A stretch of DNA of 64,000 nucleotides, taken from NCBI GenBank assembly GCA_041684965.1, contig JAWLGR010000011.1:62001-126000 (forward strand). Direction: 5' to 3'. Positions within the stretch are counted from its first letter, which is position 1, and each line of letters begins with the position of its first letter. A model generated the notes under the pieces. The model was not told where the DNA came from. It worked only from the letters and a program-made list of their open reading frames with translations, and did not search any database. Below are positions 34,146 through 43,030 of the stretch, one piece after another. The stretch is from Mariniphaga sp041684965. Lineage in GTDB: Bacteria; Bacteroidota; Bacteroidia; Bacteroidales; Prolixibacteraceae. Position numbers and translations under genes: made by a program.

Positions 34146-35012
34146 TTAAAAAGAAAAATATCTTTCCAACTTTTCCTGGATCTGATACCTGGTTTGTATT
34201 GCATTCGAGTATGTTTCAATATTAGTTACAGCTTTTCTTTTTTGCAAAATTGCATTAAAAAAAGATACTGTTTCGTTTAAAATCCCTGATTCGGATAATT
34301 CGACTGGAAGATTATTGAGTGTATAATATTCCCTGGTAATATCGATTTCTGCGAAACGGTCACGCATGAAAACCCTTATTCTGAACTGATTGTCGCCTTC
34401 CTTATTGCCATAACTGAGATTTGCTGCAGAACCATCACTAAATTCTAGTTGTACATTGTTGAAAACAGAATTTGTGGGAGTAGAGCTAAAAGAGACAGCA
34501 CCTGTTTTCTTTGGTGCCATGCCATCCATATCTTTAAGCATCAGCAGCAATTGCAGCAATGTGTTTTCTTCAATTTTATCTGTGTTAAAATAGTTCACTT
34601 CTGCATAAGAAGGCTTTTTCAGAATCGTATTTAACCATTGTACTGCCGGCAAATAGTAAAATGGATTGGAAAACTGGATAACTGTTTTTGCTTCAAGTGC
34701 AAGGTTTGACAACTGGTTAATTTCACTCAAACTCAGGTTGGGATAACTGGCTGCAAAAATATGTTTTGATTTTTTTACCATATCACAAAGCAACCTGAAG
34801 GGAAGCAGCGAAAACCTGTTAATGAACAGGACGTCCGATCTTTCAATCAATTCAATACGGTTAAACTCGGGTGCCTGTAACCTGAAGCTTCCTGGTGAAG
34901 GCTGGGTTCCAACCGATGATTTTCCGATGATGTGCACTTCCGGTACCTGCCTGGCCTTTTGAATATATGGCTCCAGCAATTTTATATCCCCTATTAACCC
35001 AAGATTCAGCAT
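34146..35012 (-). CDS. Gfo/Idh/MocA-like oxidoreductase, divergent
   Basis: A 288-residue protein with a weak Rossmann start (MLNLGLIGDIKLLEPYIQ) and a predicted alpha/beta C-terminal half like that of Gfo/Idh/MocA dehydrogenases (ELSESGILNETVSFFNAILQ). The normal EKP lysine motif of the family is not evident, where the chain reads ASYPNLSLSE, and the protein is shorter than usual. It may be catalytically inactive or bind a different cofactor. An exact -7 box ends four bases before the ATG. It is upstream of the sugar transferase gene with a 106-bp gap, which may hint at a role in surface polysaccharide metabolism. Confidence 0.6.
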   Translation of the reverse strand: MLNLGLIGDIKLLEPYIQKARQVPEVHIIGKSSVGTQPSPGSFRLQAPEFNRIELIERSDVLFINRFSLLPFRLLCDMVKKSKHIFAASYPNLSLSEINQLSNLALEAKTVIQFSNPFYYLPAVQWLNTILKKPSYAEVNYFNTDKIEENTLLQLLLMLKDMDGMAPKKTGAVSFSSTPTNSVFNNVQLEFSDGSAANLSYGNKEGDNQFRIRVFMRDRFAEIDITREYYTLNNLPVELSESGILNETVSFFNAILQKRKAVTNIETYSNAIQTRYQIQEKLERYFSF

Positions 35013-35016
35013 GGCG

Positions 35017-35024
35017 CAAATATA
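35017..35024 (-). promoter_or_regulatory. -7 promoter element abutting the Gfo/Idh-like start
   Basis: The minus strand reads TATATTTGCGCC directly before the ATG at 35012. TATATTTG is an exact TAnnTTTG box with only four bases to the start codon, so transcription would start at or near the A of ATG. Confidence 0.5.
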
Positions 35025-35123
35025 AAACTATGAAATAGCCTTTTAAAGTTTTGGGTTGTGATTTTATCAACTTTATATGTTAATATTGTAATTGATCAAC
35101 TCAATTCAATCAAATGTGTTCTG

Positions 35124-35131
35124 TATTTTTG
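35124..35131 (+). promoter_or_regulatory. -7 promoter element upstream of pcm
   Basis: TATTTTTG is an exact TAnnTTTG match 19 bp before the pcm ATG at 35151. Together with the minus-strand box at 35017-35024 it makes a divergent promoter pair about 100 bp apart. Confidence 0.5.
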
Positions 35132-35150
35132 CATCATTAAACACAAAGTA

Positions 35151-35804
35151 ATGGAGGGAAACGATAGTTTAAGGCATCAGGGAATGCGGAAAAAACTGGT
35201 GGATGGACTGAAGATAAAAGGAATTAAGGATGAAAAAGTACTGGCAGCAATTGGAAAAGTACCACGGCACCTTTTTATGGAAAGTTCATTTTTAAATTTT
35301 GCATATAAGGATCAGGCTTTTCCTATAGGAGCCGGACAAACCATATCTCAACCCTATACAGTAGCGTTTCAGACACAGCTGCTGCAAGTCAGGGAAAACG
35401 AAAAAGTGCTGGAAGTTGGTACGGGCTCCGGATACCAGGCTGCAGTGCTCATTGAAATGGGGGCAAGAGTCTTTACAATTGAAAGACAAAAGGAACTTTT
35501 TCAGAAGGTACAATCATTTCTTCCTGAAATTGGTTATCAACCCGCCTTCTTTTTTGGTGATGGTTACGAAGGACTTCCTGGGTTGGCACCTTTTGATAAA
35601 ATTCTTGTAACTGCCGGAGCCTCTGAAATTCCTCCTGCACTTAAGCAACAACTGAAAATAGGAGGCAGGATGGTAATCCCTGTTGGTAATGAAACACGGC
35701 AGGAGATGATGGTTGTTATCCGTTCATCGGAAGATGAATTTAAAACCGAAAAACATGGAGGCTTTGTTTTTGTTCCCTTGTTAAAAGGGAAAGTAAATCA
35801 TTAG
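35151..35804 (+). CDS. pcm: Protein-L-isoaspartate O-methyltransferase
   Basis: Repairs damaged proteins by methylating L-isoaspartyl residues with S-adenosylmethionine. The 217 residues include the family segments GQTISQPYTVAFQTQLL near 65-81, the cofactor loop VLEVGTGSGYQAAVL near 88-102 and GRMVIPVGN. The ATG at 35151 (MEGNDSLRHQGMRKKLVDGL) gives the usual N-terminal length; the longer frame to 35058 crosses the promoter box. The metallo-hydrolase gene begins three bases after its stop, so the two are an operon. Confidence 0.96.
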   Translation: MEGNDSLRHQGMRKKLVDGLKIKGIKDEKVLAAIGKVPRHLFMESSFLNFAYKDQAFPIGAGQTISQPYTVAFQTQLLQVRENEKVLEVGTGSGYQAAVLIEMGARVFTIERQKELFQKVQSFLPEIGYQPAFFFGDGYEGLPGLAPFDKILVTAGASEIPPALKQQLKIGGRMVIPVGNETRQEMMVVIRSSEDEFKTEKHGGFVFVPLLKGKVNH

Positions 35805-35807
35805 AAT

Positions 35808-36446
35808 ATGTTAAAGGTCGAAAAATTTGTTGTAAATCCCCTGCAGGAAAATTCTTATATAATCTCTGATGAGACCGGACAATGCATCTTTATCGATCCG
35901 GGATTTTATTTTGAGGAAGAGTACGAAGAGGTTAAAAATTACATTGAATCTGGTAATCTGACACCTGTATACATTGCCAACACACATTGTCATTTTGATC
36001 ATATAATGGGAGTGGAATTTATAAGGAATGAATACCGAATTCCTTTTAAAGCTCATTCTGATGATGCATTCTGGATTTCAAATGCTATTGAACAGGGTAA
36101 ATTATTTGGTTTTAACATGGAGCAGGTTAAAGCTCCCGATTCTTTTTTTCAGGAAAATGAAGAATTGAAATTTGGAAATACCTGCTTTAAAATCATTCAT
36201 GTACCGGGACACTCACCGGGTCATGTGGTTTTTTATTCAGAGGAGGCAAATGTTCTAATTGCAGGCGATGTGCTCTTTTATGGCAGCATTGGCCGGACTG
36301 ATTTACCTGGGGGCAATCATCAAATGCTAATTTCAGGTATTAAAAGCAAATTATTTGTATTGCCGGGTGAAACGAAGGTTTATTGCGGACACGGTCCTGA
36401 AACAACCATTGATACTGAAAAAAAATCCAATCCCTTTTTAACATGA
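35808..36446 (+). CDS. Metallo-beta-lactamase-fold hydrolase (glyoxalase II-like)
   Basis: A 212-residue binuclear-metal hydrolase. The metal motif THCHFDH is at 59-65 (H60, H62, D64, H65); the next ligands are in VPGHSPGH (near 131-138), IAGDVLF (Asp) and the C-terminal YCGHGPET. The family includes hydroxyacylglutathione hydrolases and thioesterases. The glutathione-binding C-terminal domain of true glyoxalase II is missing, so a small thioester or other substrate is more likely. Cotranscribed with pcm. Confidence 0.9.
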   Translation: MLKVEKFVVNPLQENSYIISDETGQCIFIDPGFYFEEEYEEVKNYIESGNLTPVYIANTHCHFDHIMGVEFIRNEYRIPFKAHSDDAFWISNAIEQGKLFGFNMEQVKAPDSFFQENEELKFGNTCFKIIHVPGHSPGHVVFYSEEANVLIAGDVLFYGSIGRTDLPGGNHQMLISGIKSKLFVLPGETKVYCGHGPETTIDTEKKSNPFLT

Positions 36447-36535
36447 ATAATTTGCAACAATGCTGTTCAATTGCGGCAGAAATTCAAACTGGTTTTTATT
36501 GGTTTAATATCATATTTTGGGAGAGGAGTAAATTT

Positions 36536-36543
36536 TATACTTG
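36536..36543 (+). promoter_or_regulatory. Probable -7 promoter element upstream of gcvP
   Basis: TATACTTG differs from TAnnTTTG at one base and lies 26 bp before the gcvP ATG. TTTG at 36516-36519 is a possible -33 box at short spacing. No glycine-riboswitch-like fold was noticed in the 123-bp leader region. Confidence 0.3.
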
Positions 36544-36569
36544 CAATCAATATTTAAAATAACAGACAG

Positions 36570-39449
36570 ATGTCTCACGATCGATTTGTAAACCGGCACA
36601 TCGGCCCGCGCGAGGGGGATGTACAAGAAATGCTTGAACTTATTGGAGTAGTTTCAATGGAAGAGCTGATAGAACAAACAGTTCCTGAAAATATCAGGCT
36701 TAAGGAACCTTTAAAACTCCAGGAAGGATTGACAGAGAGGCGTTATTACAGAAAAATATTAAGTCTTGCCCGAAAGAATAAAGTTTTCAATACTTATATT
36801 GGTATGGGGTATTACGACACCATAACACCTGCAGTTATTTTAAGGAATGTTCTTGAAAATCCGGTATGGTATACTTCCTACACACCTTATCAGGCTGAAA
36901 TTTCACAAGGACGGTTAGAAGCTCTTCTAAATTTTCAGACCATGGTAATTGAACTTACAGCCATGGAAATTGCAAATGCCTCTCTGCTTGATGAAGCAAC
37001 TGCCGCAGCAGAAGCCATGGTAATGATGTATAATCTGCGGTCAAGGAAAATGGAAAAAGAGGGGGTGAATGTTGTTTTGGTTGATGAAAAAGTATGGCCA
37101 CAAACTCTGGAAGTATTAGTTACCCGATCTGTACCTCTAGGCATTGAATTAAAAATCATGCCTAAAGATTCGTTTCAGTTTACCAGCAAAGTATTTGGAG
37201 TGATTCTCCAGTATCCTAATTCCGATGGTGAAATAATCGATTATTCTGAGCTTGTGGAAAATGCACATCAGAATGATATTAAAGTAGCTGTGGCTGCTGA
37301 TATCCTTTCGCTTGCACTGCTTAAGCCACCGGGCGAATGGGGTGCCGATATTGTGTTTGGAAACAGCCAGCGATTTGGTGTCCCAATGGGTTATGGGGGA
37401 CCGCATGCTGCTTTTTTTACTGCACGCGAAGAATATAAGCGTCATATGCCGGGCAGGATTATTGGCGTCTCAAAAGACATACATGGCAACAGGGCGCTGA
37501 GAATGGCACTTCAGACAAGGGAGCAGCATATAAAACGGGAGAAGGCTACTTCAAATATTTGTACAGCCCAGGCATTATTGGCTACAATGGCCAGCTTTTT
37601 TGGGGTATACCACGGGCCTGAAGGAATTAAGATGATTGCCGACCGTATTCATAATATAGCTGCTTTTCTTGCACATGAGGTGGAGAAGCTGGGATATCGT
37701 CAGCTGAACCCTCACTTTTTCGATACCATACGCTTTGCTTTGCCAAAACATGTAAAGCGTGAAGATATTGAATGGCTTTCTCTTGAGCTTGAGATGAATT
37801 TCAGGTATTTTGATAACGGAGAAGTAGGTATCAGCGTCGATGAAACTACCAACCGTGAAGATATGACATGGATACTGGAAGTCTTTGCCAAAGCTGCCAA
37901 CAGTCGCTGGCCTTCTGTCCTGGAGTATCCTGAAGGATTTCAAATTGCCGCAAAAATTTCGCGTACCTCAGAATTTATGAAGCAGGAGGTATTTAACCGG
38001 TACCGTTCGGAGACAGAAATGGTACGGTATATTAAACGCCTGGAACACAAGGATATTTCGCTGACCCATTCTATGATTTCCCTTGGTTCGTGTACTATGA
38101 AATTAAATGCTGCTACAGAAATGCTGCCCCTTAGTTGGATCGAATTCAACGGTATACATCCTTTTGTTCCTAAAAACCAGGCTCGTGGGTATCATGAAAT
38201 GATGGAAGAGCTGCGCAGAGATTTATCTGAAATTACCGGAATGGCAGATGTGAGTCTAATGCCCAATTCCGGAGCAGCAGGCGAATACGCAGGTTTGCTT
38301 GTAATCAGGGAATATCACAAGAGCAGGGGAGACGAACAGCGCAATGTGGTTCTTATACCTTCGTCTGCTCATGGAACCAATCCTGCAAGTGCAGTAATGG
38401 CTGGCATGAAGGTGGTAGTGGTGGACTGTGACAGAAATGGAAACATTGATATAGGGGATTTACAAAAGAAAGCAGTTGAAAACAAGGAGGTGCTTTCAGC
38501 CTTTATGGTTACTTATCCATCAACTCACGGTGTTTTTGAGGCTTCTATTGTTGAAATGTGCCAGATAATACATAAGAATGGCGGGCAGGTTTATATGGAT
38601 GGTGCGAATATGAACGCACAGGTGGGGCTTACTTCCCCGGGGCTTATTGGGGCCGATGTATGCCATCTTAATCTGCACAAAACTTTTGCTATTCCTCATG
38701 GAGGGGGTGGGCCGGGAGTGGGTCCGATTGCAGTTGCCCCGCATCTGGTGAAATTTTTACCTTCCCATCCAATCCTCAACAACGGACATGTTGGAATAAA
38801 TTCGGTTGCCGCTGCACCCTGGGGCAGTGCATCTGTGCTAACAATCACATATGGTTATATTAAAATGATGGGGGCAGAAGGTTTGACCCGGGCAACAAAA
38901 ATAGCAATCCTTAATGCAAATTACATTGCCACAGCTCTAAAAGATAATTATGGAGTTCTATATACCGGTAAAAGCGGCATGGTTGGCCATGAGCTTATCC
39001 TGGAATGCCGGCACTTAAAAAATTCGGCAGGAATAACTGAGGCTGATATTGCCAAACGTTTGATGGATTTCGGCTTTCATGCACCTACTTTATCATTCCC
39101 TGTTCATGGAACCCTGATGATTGAACCTACCGAGAGTGAATCGAAAGAAGAACTTGACCGGTTTATTGAAGCACTGAATACTATCTTTGAAGAGATTAAT
39201 GAAGTGGAATCCGGAGATGCCGATATGGCTGACAATGTTCTTAAAAATGCACCGCATACCGCTGAAGTAGTAAGTTCAGACTCATGGAACCATCCCTACT
39301 CCAGGAACAAGGCGGCCTGGCCGCTGCCCTGGGTTAAGGAAAATAAATTTTGGGTGCCTGTGGGACGTGTAGATAATGCATGGGGCGATCGCAACCTGAT
39401 TTGTACCTGTGGCTCTCCGAAAGAATATGAATTAATGAATGATGATTAG
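36570..39449 (+). CDS. gcvP: Glycine dehydrogenase (aminomethyl-transferring), glycine cleavage P protein
   Basis: PLP-dependent decarboxylase of the glycine cleavage system; it loads the aminomethyl group onto lipoyl-GcvH. At 959 residues it is the single-chain form that fuses the two P subunits of some bacteria. The N-terminal half opens with FVNRHIGPREGD. The C-terminal half has the catalytic lysine K704 in HLNLHKTFAIPHGGGGPGVG and the preceding DGANMNAQVGL. The region SLGSCTMKLNAATEM near 508-522 is also conserved. gcvT, gcvH and lpd are elsewhere. ispE follows after 14 bp and is probably cotranscribed. Confidence 0.98.
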   Translation: MSHDRFVNRHIGPREGDVQEMLELIGVVSMEELIEQTVPENIRLKEPLKLQEGLTERRYYRKILSLARKNKVFNTYIGMGYYDTITPAVILRNVLENPVWYTSYTPYQAEISQGRLEALLNFQTMVIELTAMEIANASLLDEATAAAEAMVMMYNLRSRKMEKEGVNVVLVDEKVWPQTLEVLVTRSVPLGIELKIMPKDSFQFTSKVFGVILQYPNSDGEIIDYSELVENAHQNDIKVAVAADILSLALLKPPGEWGADIVFGNSQRFGVPMGYGGPHAAFFTAREEYKRHMPGRIIGVSKDIHGNRALRMALQTREQHIKREKATSNICTAQALLATMASFFGVYHGPEGIKMIADRIHNIAAFLAHEVEKLGYRQLNPHFFDTIRFALPKHVKREDIEWLSLELEMNFRYFDNGEVGISVDETTNREDMTWILEVFAKAANSRWPSVLEYPEGFQIAAKISRTSEFMKQEVFNRYRSETEMVRYIKRLEHKDISLTHSMISLGSCTMKLNAATEMLPLSWIEFNGIHPFVPKNQARGYHEMMEELRRDLSEITGMADVSLMPNSGAAGEYAGLLVIREYHKSRGDEQRNVVLIPSSAHGTNPASAVMAGMKVVVVDCDRNGNIDIGDLQKKAVENKEVLSAFMVTYPSTHGVFEASIVEMCQIIHKNGGQVYMDGANMNAQVGLTSPGLIGADVCHLNLHKTFAIPHGGGGPGVGPIAVAPHLVKFLPSHPILNNGHVGINSVAAAPWGSASVLTITYGYIKMMGAEGLTRATKIAILNANYIATALKDNYGVLYTGKSGMVGHELILECRHLKNSAGITEADIAKRLMDFGFHAPTLSFPVHGTLMIEPTESESKEELDRFIEALNTIFEEINEVESGDADMADNVLKNAPHTAEVVSSDSWNHPYSRNKAAWPLPWVKENKFWVPVGRVDNAWGDRNLICTCGSPKEYELMNDD

Positions 39450-39463
39450 TTGTTTGCCTGGTT

Positions 39464-40267
39464 ATGATTGTTTTTCCAAATGCTAAAATTAACATAGGGT
39501 TGCATATTGTTTCCCGCCGTCCCGATGGATACCATAATATCGAAACGGTTTTCTACCCTGTACATCTTTCGGATGCACTTGAAATGGCAGAAACAGGCAG
39601 TTCCGGCATAACATTTTCCGGTGTGCCTGTTGATGGCCCGGCCCTGGATAACCTCGTAATAAAAGCTTATGGTCTGTTAAAAAATGATTTTCAGTTGCCT
39701 CCCGTTCAATTTCATCTGCATAAGGTAATACCAACTGGTGCCGGATTGGGTGGAGGATCCTCCGATGCTGCATTTGCCCTGAAAATGCTGAATAACTACT
39801 TTGATCTGAATCTTAGTTCTGAAAAATTAACTCAATATGCAGTGCGTCTGGGGGCCGATTGTGCTTTTTTTATTGATAACAAACCTGCCTTTGCAAAAGG
39901 AATAGGTTATGAATTACATCCTGTTGACCTTGATCTTTCTGCCTACCAAATTGTTCTTATAAAACCCGGTGTTTCTGTCAGCACTATACAGGCATATAAG
40001 GATATAGTGCCCGCTATGCCCACCTTTTCTTTAGAGGACCTTATACATATTCCTGTGGAGAAATGGAAAGACAAGGTTGTAAATGATTTTGAAAGTTCTA
40101 TTTTCCCTCAATTTCCGGAAATAGAAAAATGTAAAAATTTGCTTTATGAAACGGGAGCTCTATATGCTTCAATGTCAGGGAGTGGATCGGCTGTTTTTGG
40201 TATCTACCGTTCCTTACCTGCAAACCTGGAAGGCAAATTTCCCGGTAATTTTTATTTTAGCCGGTAA
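39464..40267 (+). CDS. ispE: 4-(cytidine 5'-diphospho)-2-C-methyl-D-erythritol kinase
   Basis: GHMP kinase of the methylerythritol phosphate route to isoprenoids. The 267 residues carry the opening FPNAKINIGLHIVSRRPDGYHNIET (substrate-binding Lys8 and His24), the ATP loop PTGAGLGGGSSDAAF at 90-104 and the third motif MSGSGSAVFGIY near 237-248. Its presence shows that the organism uses the MEP pathway. It is placed directly behind gcvP and is followed by a gene-free region of about 670 bp. Confidence 0.96.
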   Translation: MIVFPNAKINIGLHIVSRRPDGYHNIETVFYPVHLSDALEMAETGSSGITFSGVPVDGPALDNLVIKAYGLLKNDFQLPPVQFHLHKVIPTGAGLGGGSSDAAFALKMLNNYFDLNLSSEKLTQYAVRLGADCAFFIDNKPAFAKGIGYELHPVDLDLSAYQIVLIKPGVSVSTIQAYKDIVPAMPTFSLEDLIHIPVEKWKDKVVNDFESSIFPQFPEIEKCKNLLYETGALYASMSGSGSAVFGIYRSLPANLEGKFPGNFYFSR

Positions 40268-40533
40268 AGTCTTCTTTTTAATGAATAATTAGCCGAGAAA
40301 ATTAATTCTGAATTACACAAATATCTGTTTGAAATATTTTACAACAAGAAATCAAATAAAAAAGTAATTGTAAAATCTGAAATCTTGGTTCCTTAGCCTG
40401 TATAATCTATTCGGTTGTTACTCTTCCCCGCCCCTGCAGGTAACTTAATCTTTTTTCAAAAATTATTAATAGCCACTCTGGTCATTCATTGCATATTCTT
40501 CTCTTGCAGCGAATACTTACTCCTCATTTCCTT

Positions 40534-40644
40534 CGCTACAAATTCGCTACAAATTCGATACAAATTCGCTATAAATTCGCAATTTTGCGAATTTGTAGCG
40601 AATTTAATGCGAATTTAATGTGAGTTTGATATGAATCTAATTAT
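40534..40644. repeat. Inverted array of 11-bp repeats
   Basis: Four head-to-tail copies of CGCTACAAATT (40534-40577; copies 3 and 4 have one change each) meet a centre, CGCAATTTTGCG (40578-40589). The array then continues as the reverse complement, AATTTGTAGCG (40590-40600, exact), followed by increasingly degenerate 11-bp copies to about 40644. The whole can fold into a long hairpin. The period equals roughly one helical turn. It is not a CRISPR: units are too short and lack unique spacers. Confidence 0.85.
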
Positions 40645-40883
40645 AACCGGTTAAAAGACAGGTGGGCATCTTAGAATTTGAATCTTTGAAGGAATAAAAC
40701 GCACAGAAAATTTGAGATTGTTATTTTAAGAGTGGCAATTCATACCACAAATTCATTGTTGGATTAACTATTTTTCCAAATCGCCTGGCTTAACTATTGA
40801 AACCTCATGCTCTTTTTATTATATTCTTCAAATGTACTTAGAGGTATACCAGCAGGTGATAAATGTAACGGAGATTGCCCAAT

Positions 40884-40912
40884 AAAAAAAGCCTTACATT
40901 TTTGTAAGGCTT
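40884..40912 (-). terminator. Rho-independent terminator of the biotin-carrier operon
   Basis: AGCCTTACA and TGTAAGGCT form a nine-base stem around a short T-rich loop at 40890-40911. On the minus strand it is followed by seven T, so it ends transcripts coming from the carboxylase operon 28 bp after the last stop codon. Confidence 0.85.
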
Positions 40913-40939
40913 CATATTCCAGGATATTTATAATTCTTG

Positions 40940-41266
40940 TTATTTAAGGGGCTTAATTTCCATCATCAGGAACTTTTTAGGGATAATTTCATCTTTTGTA
41001 ACATAGATTTTTACAATTTCCCCGTCGAAAGGCATTCGCACCTGATTTTGCATTTTCATAGCTTCGAGTAACAGAAGGGTTTCCCCCTCTTTTAGCTTCT
41101 GCTTAGGTTTTACAAATATGTCGATAACTGTTCCTGGTATGAATGAATAAATAAGGTTTGGATTTGGAGCTTCCCATTTAACCCTGTTTTCAAACTTCCA
41201 GGTATAGGTAGTTTTGTAAACAGCTCCCTGAACAACCAGTGTCTTGAATTCTTTTTCTTCAGCCAT
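40940..41266 (-). CDS. Biotin carboxyl carrier domain protein
   Basis: A 108-residue acyl-CoA carboxylase biotin carrier. The biotin attachment site EAMKMQNQ places the modified lysine at K71, about 37 residues from the C-terminus, and the beta-barrel flank PGTVIDIFVKPKQKLKEGETL precedes it. The N-terminal 40 residues are not biotinyl-domain and may contact the carboxyltransferase. The start is taken at 41264-41266; a longer frame overlaps the upstream gene. It lies 16 bp behind the carboxyltransferase gene and both end at a shared terminator. Confidence 0.92.
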   Translation of the reverse strand: MAEEKEFKTLVVQGAVYKTTYTWKFENRVKWEAPNPNLIYSFIPGTVIDIFVKPKQKLKEGETLLLLEAMKMQNQVRMPFDGEIVKIYVTKDEIIPKKFLMMEIKPLK

Positions 41267-41282
41267 AATAAGATATTTCAGA

Positions 41283-42827
41283 TTAAAACGGAGGGATTCC
41301 GTGTTTTTTATTAGGAAGAAAAACACTTTTGTTTTGCGAAACTTGCAATGCATGTAAAATGCGTCCACGGGTATCGCGGGGTTCTATTACTTCATCGATG
41401 TAACCCTGGGCAGCTGCCACATATGGATTTGCAAATTTTTCCTTGTATTCCTGAATTTTTTGCTGTCTCATCTCTTCGGGATTTTCGGCTTCCGAAATTT
41501 CTTTCCGGAATACGATGTTGGCGGCACCTTCGGGTCCCATAACAGCAATTTCGGCAGTAGGCCAGGCAAATACAAAGTCAGCACGCAGGTGGCGTGAGTT
41601 CATGGCAATGTATCCACCACCATAAGCTTTTCGAAGTATTACAGTAATTTTGGGAACGGTAGCTTCACTATAGGCATAGAGGATTTTTGCGCCGTGCCGG
41701 ATAACACCTGCATGCTCCTGGTCGACACCCGGGAGGTAACCCGGCAGGTCTTCGAGTGTAACAATAGGGATATTGAATGCATCACAGTAACGGATGAACC
41801 GGGCAGCTTTATCGGAACTGTCGGTATCGAGTACTCCTGCCAGAACCATGGGCTGGTTGGCTACAAAACCAACTGTGTCACCTTCCATACGCCCAAAACC
41901 AATTATAATGTTTGGTGCAAAATATTCCATTACCTCAAAAAATTCCGAACTGTCGGTAATAGTTTTTATTATATCACGCATTTCATAAGGAATACGTGGA
42001 TCACCAGGTACAATATCTTCTATTTTTTTACCCTTTTTGGGAGGTTTTGGTGGAAAGGGCATTGCTTTTCCTCCGTTGTTGCGGGGGATATAGCTGATTA
42101 ATTTTTTAATTTGTTCAAAACATTCCAGTTCACTGGTTGCAAAAAAATGGGCATTACCTGTCAGTTCGGCATGAACACGTGCACCGCCTAGTTCTTCCAT
42201 TGAGATTTCTTCACCCAAAACCGACTTAATTACACTGGGGCCTGTTATGAACATTTTAGAAATATTTTCTACAACAAACACAAAATCGGTAAGTGCCGGT
42301 GAATAAACAGCACCGCCGGCACATGGGCCCAGTATTACAGAAATTTGGGGAATGACACCTGATGCCAGGGTATTACGGAAAAAGATTTCACCATAACCGG
42401 CAAGTGAATTAACGCCTTCCTGAATACGTGCACCTCCTGAATCGTTAATCCCTATCAGCGGGACTCTCATCTTAAGGGCATGATCCATTATTTTTGTAAT
42501 TTTTCGTGCATGCATCAGGCCCAGTGAGCCGCCCGCCACTGTGAAATCCTGTGCAAATATACATACGGGTTTACTATAGATAGTTCCGGTACCGATAATT
42601 ACTCCATCGCCATGCAGTACCTTTGAATCCATCCCAAAATCTTTGGCGCTGTGTTCAACAAACAAATCGTATTCATGAAAGGAATTTTTATCAAGAAGGG
42701 CAAGGATGCGTTCACGGGCGGTAAGTTTGCCCATCTTTGCCTGTTTCTCTATGGCCTTGTCTCCACCCCCTTTTTGTACTTCCCTTTTCCTTTTCCGAAG
42801 GTCAAGAACATTACTTCTTAATGACAT
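41283..42827 (-). CDS. Acyl-CoA carboxylase carboxyltransferase (PccB/MmdA type)
   Basis: A 514-residue carboxyltransferase of the propionyl-CoA carboxylase beta/methylmalonyl-CoA decarboxylase alpha family. N- and C-terminal crotonase-like halves are both present, with oxyanion-hole segments such as INDSGGARIQEGV near 123-135 and KAYGGGYIAMNSRHL in the second half, and PGYLPGVDQEHAGVIRHGAK. With the adjacent biotin carrier it would form either a propionyl-CoA carboxylase, if a biotin carboxylase is supplied from elsewhere, or part of a sodium-pumping decarboxylase. Neither an accC gene nor a membrane decarboxylase subunit is adjacent, so the direction of the reaction is open. Confidence 0.94.
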   Translation of the reverse strand: MSLRSNVLDLRKRKREVQKGGGDKAIEKQAKMGKLTARERILALLDKNSFHEYDLFVEHSAKDFGMDSKVLHGDGVIIGTGTIYSKPVCIFAQDFTVAGGSLGLMHARKITKIMDHALKMRVPLIGINDSGGARIQEGVNSLAGYGEIFFRNTLASGVIPQISVILGPCAGGAVYSPALTDFVFVVENISKMFITGPSVIKSVLGEEISMEELGGARVHAELTGNAHFFATSELECFEQIKKLISYIPRNNGGKAMPFPPKPPKKGKKIEDIVPGDPRIPYEMRDIIKTITDSSEFFEVMEYFAPNIIIGFGRMEGDTVGFVANQPMVLAGVLDTDSSDKAARFIRYCDAFNIPIVTLEDLPGYLPGVDQEHAGVIRHGAKILYAYSEATVPKITVILRKAYGGGYIAMNSRHLRADFVFAWPTAEIAVMGPEGAANIVFRKEISEAENPEEMRQQKIQEYKEKFANPYVAAAQGYIDEVIEPRDTRGRILHALQVSQNKSVFLPNKKHGIPPF

Positions 42828-43030
42828 AAAGCTTTATTTAAGTTATAAATACCCTCCTTAGAAGAGGTTTTTCTTTTTATTAAAACCGGGTCAAAATTAT
42901 AAATTTTTTCATCGGGCCCGTCTTATTCTTATGCGTTGAAACATATTTCACTCATAATTGACACTCGTTGTTCGAATTCTAACATTATTTGTTTGAATGA
43001 TGGAAGAGAAATATTTATAGTATTACCATT

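Larger units (their letters stand above)
40268..40939. other. Gene-free region with an 11-bp repeat hairpin and a minus-strand terminator
   Basis: This 672-bp gap between the converging ispE and biotin-carrier genes has no convincing gene. It holds the inverted 11-bp repeat array at 40534-40644 and the hairpin terminator at 40884-40912. A short frame at 40415-40618 is only a translation through the repeats. Confidence 0.6.

Noticed and set aside
36447..36569. Glycine riboswitch ahead of gcvP
   Set aside because: The 123-bp leader region lacks the paired conserved aptamer cores; only a promoter-like box was seen.
40415..40618. 67-codon plus-strand frame in the gene-free region
   Set aside because: Its second half is only the translation of the 11-bp repeats, and it has no family resemblance.
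40534..40644. Repeat array considered as a CRISPR
   Set aside because: Units are 11 bp with no unique spacers, the two halves are inverted, and no cas genes are in the window.
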